Source: Bryobacteraceae bacterium
GTDB taxonomy: Bacteria; Acidobacteriota; Terriglobia; Bryobacterales; Bryobacteraceae
Assembly: GCA_019686145.1 (NCBI GenBank)
Contig: JADGHK010000079.1
Span: 1-8,441, forward strand
Length of the DNA: 8,441 nucleotides
Direction: 5' to 3'
The notes under the pieces were generated by a model that saw only the letters and a list, made by a program, of their open reading frames with translations, had not been told where the DNA came from and made no database searches. Positions 1 through 6,202 of this stretch are shown here, in pieces. Position 1 is the first letter of the stretch. Each line of letters starts with the position of its first letter. A program made the translations under genes and the position numbers.

Positions 1-267
1 GGGTTTTACGCCCTGATCGAGTGGAAAGGCCGCAAGTCCTGGACGTTTCCGCTCATGGTGGTAGGGGCGAACTCGATCACGGCCTACATTATGAGCTGGA
101 CGATGGAGTCATTCTTCCTCGAGGCGCTTGAGCGGCACCTGGGAACCGCCTTCTTCGGAGCTTTTGGCCCTGAGTACGAACGGCTCCTCAAAGGCTTCGC
201 CGTCATGCTGATCTTCTGGTCCATCCTTCTCTGGATGTACCGGCGGAAGATTTTCCTGCGGATTTGA
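1..267 (+). CDS. DUF5009/NagX-like membrane acyltransferase, C-terminal part
   Basis: The reading frame is open from the first base and ends at TGA 265-267, leaving the last 88 residues of a protein whose start lies outside the window. The segment VVGANSITAYIMSW (about residues 20-33 of the visible part) resembles the conserved 'G-N-S-I-x-x-Y' region near the C-terminus of the DUF5009 / heparan-alpha-glucosaminide N-acetyltransferase-like family (COG4299). A hydrophobic helix, AVMLIFWSILLWMYRRK, closes the protein and is followed by a basic tail, which fits a cytoplasmic C-terminus. Family members are multipass inner-membrane proteins thought to move acyl groups onto sugars; the catalytic region is not in the window, so activity is inference. 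The gene converges on the minus-strand small gene, with 5 bases between their stop codons. The family call rests on a short stretch and is moderately secure; the frame and the end are secure. Confidence 0.75.
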   Translation, partial: GFYALIEWKGRKSWTFPLMVVGANSITAYIMSWTMESFFLEALERHLGTAFFGAFGPEYERLLKGFAVMLIFWSILLWMYRRKIFLRI

Positions 268-272
268 GCGCC

Positions 273-380
273 TCAGTCCTCGTTCCGCTTGATCCACGCA
301 TTGGGCGGGTTGACGATCAGGACGAGCGGAATCCCCACCACGAGGACCAGGACCAGGACGATAAAAATCATTGCAGCCAA
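273..380 (-). CDS. small single-span membrane protein downstream of clpS
   Basis: A 35-codon gene starts at TTG (380-378) and ends at TGA (275-273). AAAGGAG lies 7 bases upstream of the TTG, while the in-frame ATG at 371-369 would have an overlong spacing of about 16 bases; this decides for the TTG start. The protein begins M-A-A-M, then has an uninterrupted hydrophobic stretch (IFIVLVLVLVVGIPLVLIV, about residues 5-23) of a length that spans one membrane, then a short polar tail, NPPNAWIKRNED. No signal-peptidase site is evident, so it is probably a membrane-anchored microprotein. The Shine-Dalgarno abuts the clpS stop codon (TGAAAGGAG), so the gene is very likely translated from the clpS message. 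I do not recognise the family; the function is unknown. It could be a chance ORF, but ribosome site, spacing, codon pattern and membrane profile all agree. Confidence 0.68.
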   Translation of the reverse strand: MAAMIFIVLVLVLVVGIPLVLIVNPPNAWIKRNED

Positions 381-387
381 AGCAGAA

Positions 388-394
388 CTCCTTT
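388..394 (-). promoter_or_regulatory. Shine-Dalgarno of the small membrane protein
   Basis: On the minus strand AAAGGAG directly follows and shares its first base with the clpS TGA stop, and stands 7 bases before the TTG start of the 35-residue protein. It is the strongest ribosome-binding site in the minus-strand cluster and suggests re-initiation or coupling after clpS. Confidence 0.6.
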
Positions 395-732
395 CAGCGC
401 TTGTCGGCTGTGTGACCGGCGGGTTCGAGGATCGCGCTCATTGATCCCTTGGACCGGGGCATCCGCCAGTCAGGGCCGTACCCGTGAATCTGGTCCCTGG
501 CGAATTCCGCTTCGGGCAGCTCACAGGTAATCACGATCGTCCGCCCCGTGGTATCTACCTCGACTGCATGATGATAGGCCTGTTCCAGCGAGCAGCAGAA
601 GAGCTTTTGCAGCATCTCGATCACGTAGTCGTAGGTGTGTTCGTCGTCGTCAAGAAGAACGACGTGATAAAGCGGCGTCAACCGCTCCTTCTCGACAAGA
701 TCGATGTCTGGGGAAAGAACTGTCTCGGACAT
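394..732 (-). CDS. clpS: ATP-dependent Clp protease adaptor ClpS
   Basis: This 112-residue protein starts at ATG 732-730 and matches the ClpS family over its whole core: YHVVLLDDDEHTYDYVIEML (residues 22-41), then VDTTGRTI (59-66), then a C-terminal SMSAILEPA (about 97-105). ClpS binds proteins with destabilising N-terminal residues and hands them to the ClpA- or ClpC-type unfoldase of the Clp protease in the cytoplasm. Aligned by eye with the E. coli protein, the N34-D35-D36 pocket reads D28-D29-D30, H66 falls on D60, and gatekeeper M40 falls on Y34. The extended acidic N-terminus (residues 1-18) fits the flexible segment that enters the unfoldase. A tail of about 7 residues follows the usual family end. 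It lies 51 bases after the Nudix gene and runs into the small membrane-protein gene. No clpA or clpC is in the window. The upstream ribosome site is weak. Confidence 0.93.
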   Translation of the reverse strand: MSETVLSPDIDLVEKERLTPLYHVVLLDDDEHTYDYVIEMLQKLFCCSLEQAYHHAVEVDTTGRTIVITCELPEAEFARDQIHGYGPDWRMPRSKGSMSAILEPAGHTADKR

Positions 733-783
733 TCGCGGTCGGCTACTTATGATGTTATCAAAGCCTGCGCTCTAAGCCGAAGG

Positions 784-1197
784 CTACAGGCGGATCTGCC
801 CGCGGGCCAGGCGGCGGACAAAATCGACGTCGCCGTCCAAAAAGTCATAGCTCGGCAGATTCTCTGGCCGCTCCCACCGAATCTGCTGGAACTCGCCGGG
901 AACCGGCTCGCCTACATACCGGTCCACGCGGTGAAACATCAACAGGATCGGGAAGCGCTTGGGGTAGTGATGCTCGTATCGGATGATCTCGGGACCCACC
1001 ACCGCCTCGATTCCGAGCTCCTCCCGGAGTTCGCGGGCCAGGGCGTCCCGCGGATTCTCTCCCGGTTCTACCTTACCGCCAGGAAACTCCCACTTTAGCG
1101 GGTGCCGGTCGGCATTCTTCCGTTGCCCGATCAGGATCAGCCCGTCCTGAACGATGAGTCCTGCAACGACTAAAATTTTGCGCCTGGTCCCGGACAC
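784..1197 (-). CDS. MutT-type Nudix hydrolase, (d)NTP pyrophosphohydrolase
   Basis: The 137-residue protein carries a perfect Nudix box, GX5EX7REUXEEXGU, from G41 to I63: E47, then R55-E56, then E59-E60, with G62 and I63. The preceding WEFPGG (36-41) is typical of the MutT/NudG group, which hydrolyses oxidised or non-canonical nucleoside triphosphates such as 8-oxo-dGTP to the monophosphate and pyrophosphate, cleaning the nucleotide pool. The two acidic pairs are the magnesium ligands of the family. The start is GTG (1197-1195), 3 bases after the radical SAM stop; no ATG is found near the N-terminus, and a GGAG about 12 bases upstream may serve as the ribosome site. The tight spacing argues for co-transcription with the radical SAM gene. 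Exact substrate cannot be read from sequence. Length is normal for the family, and no catalytic residue is missing. Confidence 0.92.
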   Translation of the reverse strand: MSGTRRKILVVAGLIVQDGLILIGQRKNADRHPLKWEFPGGKVEPGENPRDALARELREELGIEAVVGPEIIRYEHHYPKRFPILLMFHRVDRYVGEPVPGEFQQIRWERPENLPSYDFLDGDVDFVRRLARGQIRL

Positions 1198-1200
1198 TGT

Positions 1201-2379
1201 TTATGCCATCTCCAGCGCTTTGAACTGTTCGAGCTCTTCGAGAGGCGTCTCGGCGTATCGCTCCCATCGCTGCCGGAACCACGCCCATGGAATTTCGAAA
1301 AGCTGTACCCTCGGCGAGAACTTCGAGCTGTCCTGGATGAAGCAGCTATGAGTACACCAGCAGTTCGCCTCGGCAATCGCCTCCACTTCCGCGCGCATCT
1401 CACGAGACTTGAGCGCGGCCGACACGTCGAAACCGAAGTCGCTCAGCCGGCCCGCAATCCCGCGCATCTCGCACGCCCGGAAGGCGCCATTATGGTCTAC
1501 GACGAGCGACGTCTGCCCGGCAGTGCACGGCATCGGCCACCGTGCGGGCGATTCGAGGCACCGCTCGTGCAGGTCGAAATGGAACCTCAAATTGCCAAGA
1601 TAGTAAATTTCGGCGATCCGCCGGACGGCTCGGGGCAGATTCGCGAACAGTTTCTTCGCGTAAATGCGGTGAAACGGCATCAGCCGGCTGTGCAGTTCCC
1701 GCAGGGCGTCCGCGGTGAGGTTCTTGAGCGACGGGTCCGGCGCCTCTCCCCGGACCACCTCGAAATAGTGGCCGTCGATGCCGCCGTGGCGGAGAAGGAA
1801 CATGCCGAGCCGCACGAGCTCGTGATAGTTCTCGCGCGTAATGACCGTCAAGACATTCCTTCTTAGCCGCCGGACGCTTTGGTAGCGCTTCTCGGCAGCT
1901 TCGATGGTTGCCAGGGTGCGTGTAAAGTTGTTGGGCACGCCCCGAATGGCGTCGTGGGTGTTGGCCAGGCCATCGAGAGAAAAGTTCAGGTCGATGGAAA
2001 TATCCGGGCAGAGCTCCAGAATTCGATCGACCGTCCGAAAGATCCTGTCCGGGAGCAGGCCGTTTGTAGGAAGATTGACGGTCCGGATGCGGTTGTTGAC
2101 GGCAAAGTGCCGGATAATCTCCGCGAGCTCGTTACGCAGGAAAGGCTCGCCGCCGGAGATCCACAACTTTTCAAACGGAGGAGCCGTTTCCGAGAGGCGG
2201 CGGATCTGATCGTAGGTAAGATCGTCCCTGCTGTTCAGCTTGTCGAAGTAGAAACACGTCCGGCACAGCGAATTGCATCGGGACGTTACAAACAGAAAAA
2301 GGGAGTGGAACTGGCGCGCCCGAAAGCGTTCCCGCACAATAGGAAGGTATCGGGCAATCCTGTTCTGCATTAGGCTCAT
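1201..2379 (-). CDS. radical SAM protein with SPASM/twitch-type C-terminus
   Basis: This 392-residue protein has the radical SAM cluster motif CX3CX2C as C35, C39 and C42, followed by the SAM-contacting GGEP (76-79) and an SLDG segment (FSLDGL) typical of the MoaA/PqqE-like branch. The C-terminal part has C285-X12-G298-X4-C303, the usual opening of a SPASM domain, then CWCTHSC with C340, C342 and C346, so at least one auxiliary Fe-S cluster is likely. The full seven-cysteine SPASM pattern is not met; a twitch-like single auxiliary cluster is a better fit. C274 is an extra cysteine. Such enzymes modify peptides, cofactors or lipids by radical chemistry; the substrate here is unknown and no precursor-peptide gene is seen. 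The start is ATG 2379-2377, with an alternative ATG three codons on; neither has a clear Shine-Dalgarno. It is the first gene of the cluster leading to the Nudix and clpS genes. Confidence 0.88.
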   Translation of the reverse strand: MSLMQNRIARYLPIVRERFRARQFHSLFLFVTSRCNSLCRTCFYFDKLNSRDDLTYDQIRRLSETAPPFEKLWISGGEPFLRNELAEIIRHFAVNNRIRTVNLPTNGLLPDRIFRTVDRILELCPDISIDLNFSLDGLANTHDAIRGVPNNFTRTLATIEAAEKRYQSVRRLRRNVLTVITRENYHELVRLGMFLLRHGGIDGHYFEVVRGEAPDPSLKNLTADALRELHSRLMPFHRIYAKKLFANLPRAVRRIAEIYYLGNLRFHFDLHERCLESPARWPMPCTAGQTSLVVDHNGAFRACEMRGIAGRLSDFGFDVSAALKSREMRAEVEAIAEANCWCTHSCFIQDSSKFSPRVQLFEIPWAWFRQRWERYAETPLEELEQFKALEMA

Positions 2380-2409
2380 TTAAGCATAGAAGGGCAAAGA
2401 TTCGCTCAA
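2380..2409. promoter_or_regulatory. 30-base divergent start region
   Basis: The radical SAM gene leaves to the left and the scaffold gene to the right with only 30 bases between their start codons. This is too short for two separate promoters plus leaders, so at least one promoter must lie inside the neighbour's coding region or the transcript must start at or near the start codon. I found no convincing -35/-10 pair for the plus strand. On the minus strand, TTGAGC followed 15 bases later by TATGCT is a weak possibility. Confidence 0.35.
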
Positions 2410-2769
2410 GTGCACAGCGAGAAGCTTCTGGAACACTTTCGAAACCCTCAAAACGTGGGCGAGCTGCCGCCGCCCGCTGTGACGGTGGAAGTTTCGAATC
2501 CCGCGTGCGGCGACGTTCTTCGCCTTTCGGTCCTTTACGAAGGCGATCGCGTAGCCGACGTTCGCTACAAGGTTCGCGGATGCACCGCCTCGATCGCCGC
2601 CGGATCCGCCCTCACTGTGTGGATGTTGGGGAGAACTCGCGCCGAACTTTCTTCGCTGAATGCCGCCGTCATTGAGGAAGGGGTCGGCGGGCTGATCCCG
2701 GAATCCAAACACGCCGCCGTTCTTTGCATCGACGCCGTCAAAGCCCTGCTTCGCAAGCACCGGATGTAA
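2410..2769 (+). CDS. IscU/NifU-like Fe-S cluster assembly scaffold
   Basis: The 119-residue protein begins like IscU (MHSEKLLEHFRNPQNVG, residues 1-17), and that match fixes the GTG start at 2410; no other in-frame start lies just upstream. It keeps NPACGD (30-35) with C33 and D35, and GCTASIAAGS (57-66) with C58, which supply two of the three cluster ligands of IscU/SufU. In these families the scaffold receives sulfur from a cysteine desulfurase, builds a [2Fe-2S] cluster and passes it to target proteins. The third ligand normally sits in a segment like 'K-I-H-C-S-I-L'. Here the matching segment is KHAAVLCIDAVK (100-111), with alanine (A102) at the ligand position and a cysteine four residues later (C106). 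It may be a divergent scaffold or a carrier with altered cluster binding. No desulfurase or other Fe-S assembly gene is in the window. It lies 41 bases before the receptor gene. Confidence 0.88.
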   Translation: MHSEKLLEHFRNPQNVGELPPPAVTVEVSNPACGDVLRLSVLYEGDRVADVRYKVRGCTASIAAGSALTVWMLGRTRAELSSLNAAVIEEGVGGLIPESKHAAVLCIDAVKALLRKHRM

Positions 2770-2810
2770 CGAAAGAGAGCCGGGAAGCGAAGGCTATGGC
2801 ATGATAACGA

Positions 2811-5800
2811 ATGGCTATGCTTCAGAAGTCCTCTCGCTTCGTCTTGCTCTTGGTGTCATTCACGGGTTGGCTATGCGCTCAGTCGCCTCTTGGAACGGTA
2901 ACTGGCATCGCAAGGGATCCTTCCGGCGCTCCGATTGCCGCCGCTACCGTCGTCTTATCCAGTGATGACACTGGCGTCAAACGCGAGAGCGTAACGAATG
3001 AAACCGGCATTTACTCGTTTCCGAATCTGACTCCTGGCCGCTACCAGCTCTCCTCGACCGCCGCGGGGTTCCGCCCGCTGAAGACGGACGTTTTCGAAGT
3101 CACTGCCTTCCGGACCATCCGCCAGGATCTGCATTTCGAACTTCAGTCCGCGGCTTCGGAAATTACGGTCAACGAGCTCGCATCAGCCGTAATCCAGACG
3201 GAGTCTCCTTCCGTCACCGCCAGTCTTACTTCGAAACAGATCCTCGAGCTGCCGACCAACCTGCGGAGCGTCTTCAATAACTCGGGAGATTCCGGCCTCA
3301 TCTTCACGATGATGCCTCTCACCATTCCCGGCCTCGTTCAGGTGGGCGCCGGAGCGGCATGGACGGTGCCCGGCAGCGGACAGAACGGGATCCGGACCAA
3401 GGTGGACGGCATCGAAGCGAACTTCGGCAATTTCGGAACGCCCGACCCGGTTTCGCAGCCCTCCATGGAGTCCGTCGGCGAGTTCACTGCGAATGTTCTG
3501 ACGAACCGTGCTGAGTTTGGCGGCATGGGGACCATCACCACGGTCACGAAATCGGGCACCAATCAGTACCACGGCGATATCTTCTGGTACATCCAGAACA
3601 GCGCGCTGAATGCCCGCAATGCGTTCCAGACGACCCGCCCGTTCTCGAATATCCATAACTACGGAATCTCCGGCGGCGGGCCCCTGCGGAAAGACAAAAC
3701 CTTCTTCTACGGAACCTTTGACGGTACCCGCGGATCGCGCGCTTATTCCTTTGCGCCCAACGTTCCGACCCTGGCGATGCGGCAAGGCGATTTCACCGGG
3801 TTCCCTCAGATCGTAAACCCCTTCACCTCGCAGCCGTTCCCGGAAAACCGGATTCCCAGTTCCTTGCTGAGTCCGGAAGCCCTGCGCGCGCAGGAACTGC
3901 TTTACCCGCTTCCCAATTTCGGTCCGCCAAACCTGACAGCCGGGAACTACCGCGCGAATTTCAACGGTCCCGAAGTTCACCGTATCCTCGAAGTGCGGCT
4001 CGACCATAACTGGACAAGCGGCCACTCAACCTTCGCGCGCTACCAGAACAAGCACAGCGATTACGAGATCCCTGGCGCCCGCGAAGCCCTGCCGCCCACT
4101 TCTACGGGTACGTCCACCAACATTCGCTATGTGCACTTCTGGACGCTCGGGGACATCTTCACGATCCGGCCGAACATCTTCAACGAGTTCCGGGCGGGTG
4201 TGGCGATTCTGGTTTCGCAGTCGAGCGCGGACCGCAAGGGACAGCCCGTGCTGGATGCAATCGGGATTCGGGGTCTGCCGGACCGGAGTTATGTTGCGGG
4301 TCTGCCCCGGTTTGAGATTGCAGGCCTCAGCACATACTGGCAGCGGCTTCTCAATCCCGTCAACGACGGGCGCTGGCAGCTGTCGGACAACCTGACCTGG
4401 ATCAAGGGACGCCACTCCCTGAAGTTCGGCGTGGAGTATGTCAACTGGTTCGTGAACCGCTATCTGCCAACGGAGCCGGCGCTCTTCGGTCAGTTCAATT
4501 TCTCCAGCCGGTTCACCCGGAACGCCTACGCGGACTTCCTGCTCGGGCTGCCCAATCAGGTCACGCGGCTCGATCCGTATCCGACGCAGTACGCCCGCTT
4601 CCAGGACGTCAGCTTCTACGCGCAGGATGATTTCAAGGTCACCCAGCGGCTGACTCTCAGCTACGGCTTGCGTTACGAGTACAACGGCACGGTCGGGATG
4701 AAGGACGACAACCTCTATACTTTCGACGTCGCTCGCGGCATGATCGTCGTTCCCACTGAGCGCTCAAAGAGCTTGTTCAGCCCCTTCTTCCCAAGCAGCA
4801 TCGGCGTGATGACTGCGGATGAAGCCGGTCTTCCGCGCAATTTGCGCGATGCCGACATGAATAACTTCGCCCCGCGCTTCGGTTTCAGCTACATGCTGAA
4901 TGACAGGACGGTGGTGCGCGGCGGATGGGGCATCTACTACGGCCACTTCTCGGTCCCTGTCGTCTCGTCGCTGGCGAGCGGGCCCTACTCCGTTTCCACC
5001 ACAAGCATCAACTCAATCACCAATGGCGTTCCGCTCTTTACGCTGGCGAATCCTTTCGCGGCGCCGGGCACGACAGGCGCCCTCAACCTCGCGGGCATCG
5101 CTCCAAACCTCCGCAATCCCTACTCTATGCAGTACAGCTTCTCGATTGAACGCGAGCTGACGAGAGACTTGGGAGTTCGCGTCAGCTACGTTGGTTCGCG
5201 CGGCGTCAACCTTCCTTACCGGCGCAACGTGAATCAGCCGCTGCCCTCGACGATTCCGTTCAGCGCGTCCCGGCGGCCTTATGCCGGATTCAATACGATC
5301 GACTACGCCGAGAACGGGGCCAACAGCCTGTACAGCGGGCTGCAGGTGGTTGCGCAGAAGCGTTTCAGCAAAGGCTTGATGTTCATGTCCGGCTGGACTT
5401 GGGCGAAGAGCTTGAGCGAGGTCGACGACACCAGCAACGCCGAATTGAATACGCAGATTGAAAATGCCTATGATCGGGCGCGGGATCGCGCTGACGCTTA
5501 TGCGGTGCCGCGCCATCAGTGGATGAATCAGGTGCTCTATGAGCTGCCGTTAGGGAAGGGAAAGCTCCTTGCCGGATGGCAGTTGAATGCCTTGATCAAC
5601 TTCAGCACCGGACACTTCCTGAACCCCGTGTACTCGGGCGGTGATCCCGCAAACGTTGGAGTCACAGGGGGACGCCCCGACGTCGTAAAAGAGGTGACCT
5701 ATCCGGAGACGCTGAACCAGTGGTTCGACCGGACGGCCTTTGCCGTTCCCCCAGCCGGATCAGGACGCTTCGGCAATGCCGCACGCAACAGCGTCGTCGG

Positions 5801-6029
5801 ACCCGGTTACGCGGTCTTCAACCTGGGACTCGGTAAGACCACGACGTTTGAACGTATCGGCAGCGTCCAGATCGCCGCATCCTTCCAGAATGTACTCAAC
5901 CACCTGAACTACGGCCAACCGAACATGACCGTGAACGTTGCGCAGGGCGGTTCGATCACTTCCTCGCACATCTTCCCGCCGGCTGGCTCGGCCCGTTCCG
6001 GGCAGTTGAGCCTGCGCTGGCGATTCTGA
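2811..6029 (+). CDS. Oar-like TonB-dependent outer-membrane receptor with carboxypeptidase-regulatory domain
   Basis: The 1072-residue protein starts with a signal peptide (about 1-23: basic QKSSR, hydrophobic FVLLLVSF, likely cut after LCA). Residues about 28-111 form a carboxypeptidase-regulatory-like beta domain (GTVTGIARDPSGAPIAAA, then GIYSFPNLTPGRYQL). A plug-like region follows at about 120-250, including IRTKVDGIEANF and FGGMGTITTVTKSGTNQYHG. The rest is a long beta-barrel with alternating aromatic strands such as SFYAQDDFKVTQRLTLSYGL and ends in LSLRWRF, a terminal aromatic residue of the kind read by the BAM insertion machinery. Length and order are those of acidobacterial Oar-like receptors, which sit in the outer membrane and are presumed to import large substrates using TonB energy; the substrate is unknown. 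ATG 2811 is chosen because it gives a full signal peptide; ATG 2817 is nearly as good, and the ribosome site is weak. The frame is intact throughout. Confidence 0.92.
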   Translation: MAMLQKSSRFVLLLVSFTGWLCAQSPLGTVTGIARDPSGAPIAAATVVLSSDDTGVKRESVTNETGIYSFPNLTPGRYQLSSTAAGFRPLKTDVFEVTAFRTIRQDLHFELQSAASEITVNELASAVIQTESPSVTASLTSKQILELPTNLRSVFNNSGDSGLIFTMMPLTIPGLVQVGAGAAWTVPGSGQNGIRTKVDGIEANFGNFGTPDPVSQPSMESVGEFTANVLTNRAEFGGMGTITTVTKSGTNQYHGDIFWYIQNSALNARNAFQTTRPFSNIHNYGISGGGPLRKDKTFFYGTFDGTRGSRAYSFAPNVPTLAMRQGDFTGFPQIVNPFTSQPFPENRIPSSLLSPEALRAQELLYPLPNFGPPNLTAGNYRANFNGPEVHRILEVRLDHNWTSGHSTFARYQNKHSDYEIPGAREALPPTSTGTSTNIRYVHFWTLGDIFTIRPNIFNEFRAGVAILVSQSSADRKGQPVLDAIGIRGLPDRSYVAGLPRFEIAGLSTYWQRLLNPVNDGRWQLSDNLTWIKGRHSLKFGVEYVNWFVNRYLPTEPALFGQFNFSSRFTRNAYADFLLGLPNQVTRLDPYPTQYARFQDVSFYAQDDFKVTQRLTLSYGLRYEYNGTVGMKDDNLYTFDVARGMIVVPTERSKSLFSPFFPSSIGVMTADEAGLPRNLRDADMNNFAPRFGFSYMLNDRTVVRGGWGIYYGHFSVPVVSSLASGPYSVSTTSINSITNGVPLFTLANPFAAPGTTGALNLAGIAPNLRNPYSMQYSFSIERELTRDLGVRVSYVGSRGVNLPYRRNVNQPLPSTIPFSASRRPYAGFNTIDYAENGANSLYSGLQVVAQKRFSKGLMFMSGWTWAKSLSEVDDTSNAELNTQIENAYDRARDRADAYAVPRHQWMNQVLYELPLGKGKLLAGWQLNALINFSTGHFLNPVYSGGDPANVGVTGGRPDVVKEVTYPETLNQWFDRTAFAVPPAGSGRFGNAARNSVVGPGYAVFNLGLGKTTTFERIGSVQIAASFQNVLNHLNYGQPNMTVNVAQGGSITSSHIFPPAGSARSGQLSLRWRF

Positions 6030-6037
6030 ATTCGCAC

Positions 6038-6095
6038 GCGCTCTCCGGGTCGTTCGCGCTGCATCATGACCGCCGCGTTGGACCCGTGAGAGCGC
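6038..6095 (+). terminator. hairpin after the receptor gene, possible terminator
   Basis: An inverted repeat begins 8 bases after the receptor stop codon. GCGCTCTCCGGGTC (6038-6051) pairs with GACCCGTGAGAGCGC (6081-6095) over 14 base pairs with a single bulged T at 6087. Inside the 29-base loop, CGCG at 6055-6058 can pair with CGCG at 6074-6077, extending the fold across a 3x3 internal loop. No T-run follows, so it is not a textbook intrinsic terminator; it could instead stabilise the 3' end of the mRNA. Its position between two large genes supports a transcript-end role. Confidence 0.5.
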
Positions 6096-6153
6096 CGCAT
6101 TCCGGCTCCGCCGCCACACAGTAAACGCCACTACAGTAATAAGGAAACAGGGC

Positions 6154-6182
6154 TGGACTCTCTCCATCAGAAGACCTAGAAT
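6154..6182 (+). promoter_or_regulatory. possible sigma70-type promoter for the cytochrome-type gene
   Basis: TGGACT (6154-6159, 4 of 6 to TTGACA) and TAGAAT (6177-6182, 5 of 6 to TATAAT) are separated by 17 bases. Transcription would begin around 6189, giving a leader of about 14 bases before the ATG at 6203, consistent with the lack of a clear Shine-Dalgarno there. Such pairs arise by chance, so this is a modest call, strengthened by its place between a terminator-like hairpin and a start codon. Confidence 0.35.
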
Positions 6183-6202
6183 GGTGATCCAATGATTGAA
6201 CT

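Noticed and set aside
342..359. Short tandem repeat of a GACCAG-like unit
   Set aside because: It is explained by the alternating Leu-Val codons of the small membrane protein's hydrophobic span on the minus strand.
733..783. Possible promoter or terminator between the Nudix gene and clpS
   Set aside because: Only a four-pair hairpin with a three-base loop (AGCCTTCGGCT on the minus strand) and A/T-rich words without a proper -35/-10 pair were seen; too weak to list.
484..1098. Plus-strand open frame of 204 codons across clpS and the Nudix gene
   Set aside because: It lies antisense to two genes with clear family motifs, shows no family resemblance itself and bridges their intergenic gap; it is a by-product of G+C-rich codon use.
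1348..2373. Several plus-strand open frames opposite the radical SAM gene
   Set aside because: The minus-strand frame has the CX3CX2C and SPASM-type cysteines; the plus-strand frames have no motif and overlap one another.
2770..2810. Promoter for the receptor gene in the 41-base gap after the scaffold gene
   Set aside because: No convincing -35/-10 pair is present, and the ATG words at 2796 and 2801 are out of frame with the receptor and lead to a two-codon and an unrelated frame respectively.
3183..4025. Minus-strand open frame of 280 codons inside the receptor gene
   Set aside because: It is wholly antisense to the intact Oar-like receptor, and its translation has no recognisable domain, signal or membrane profile.
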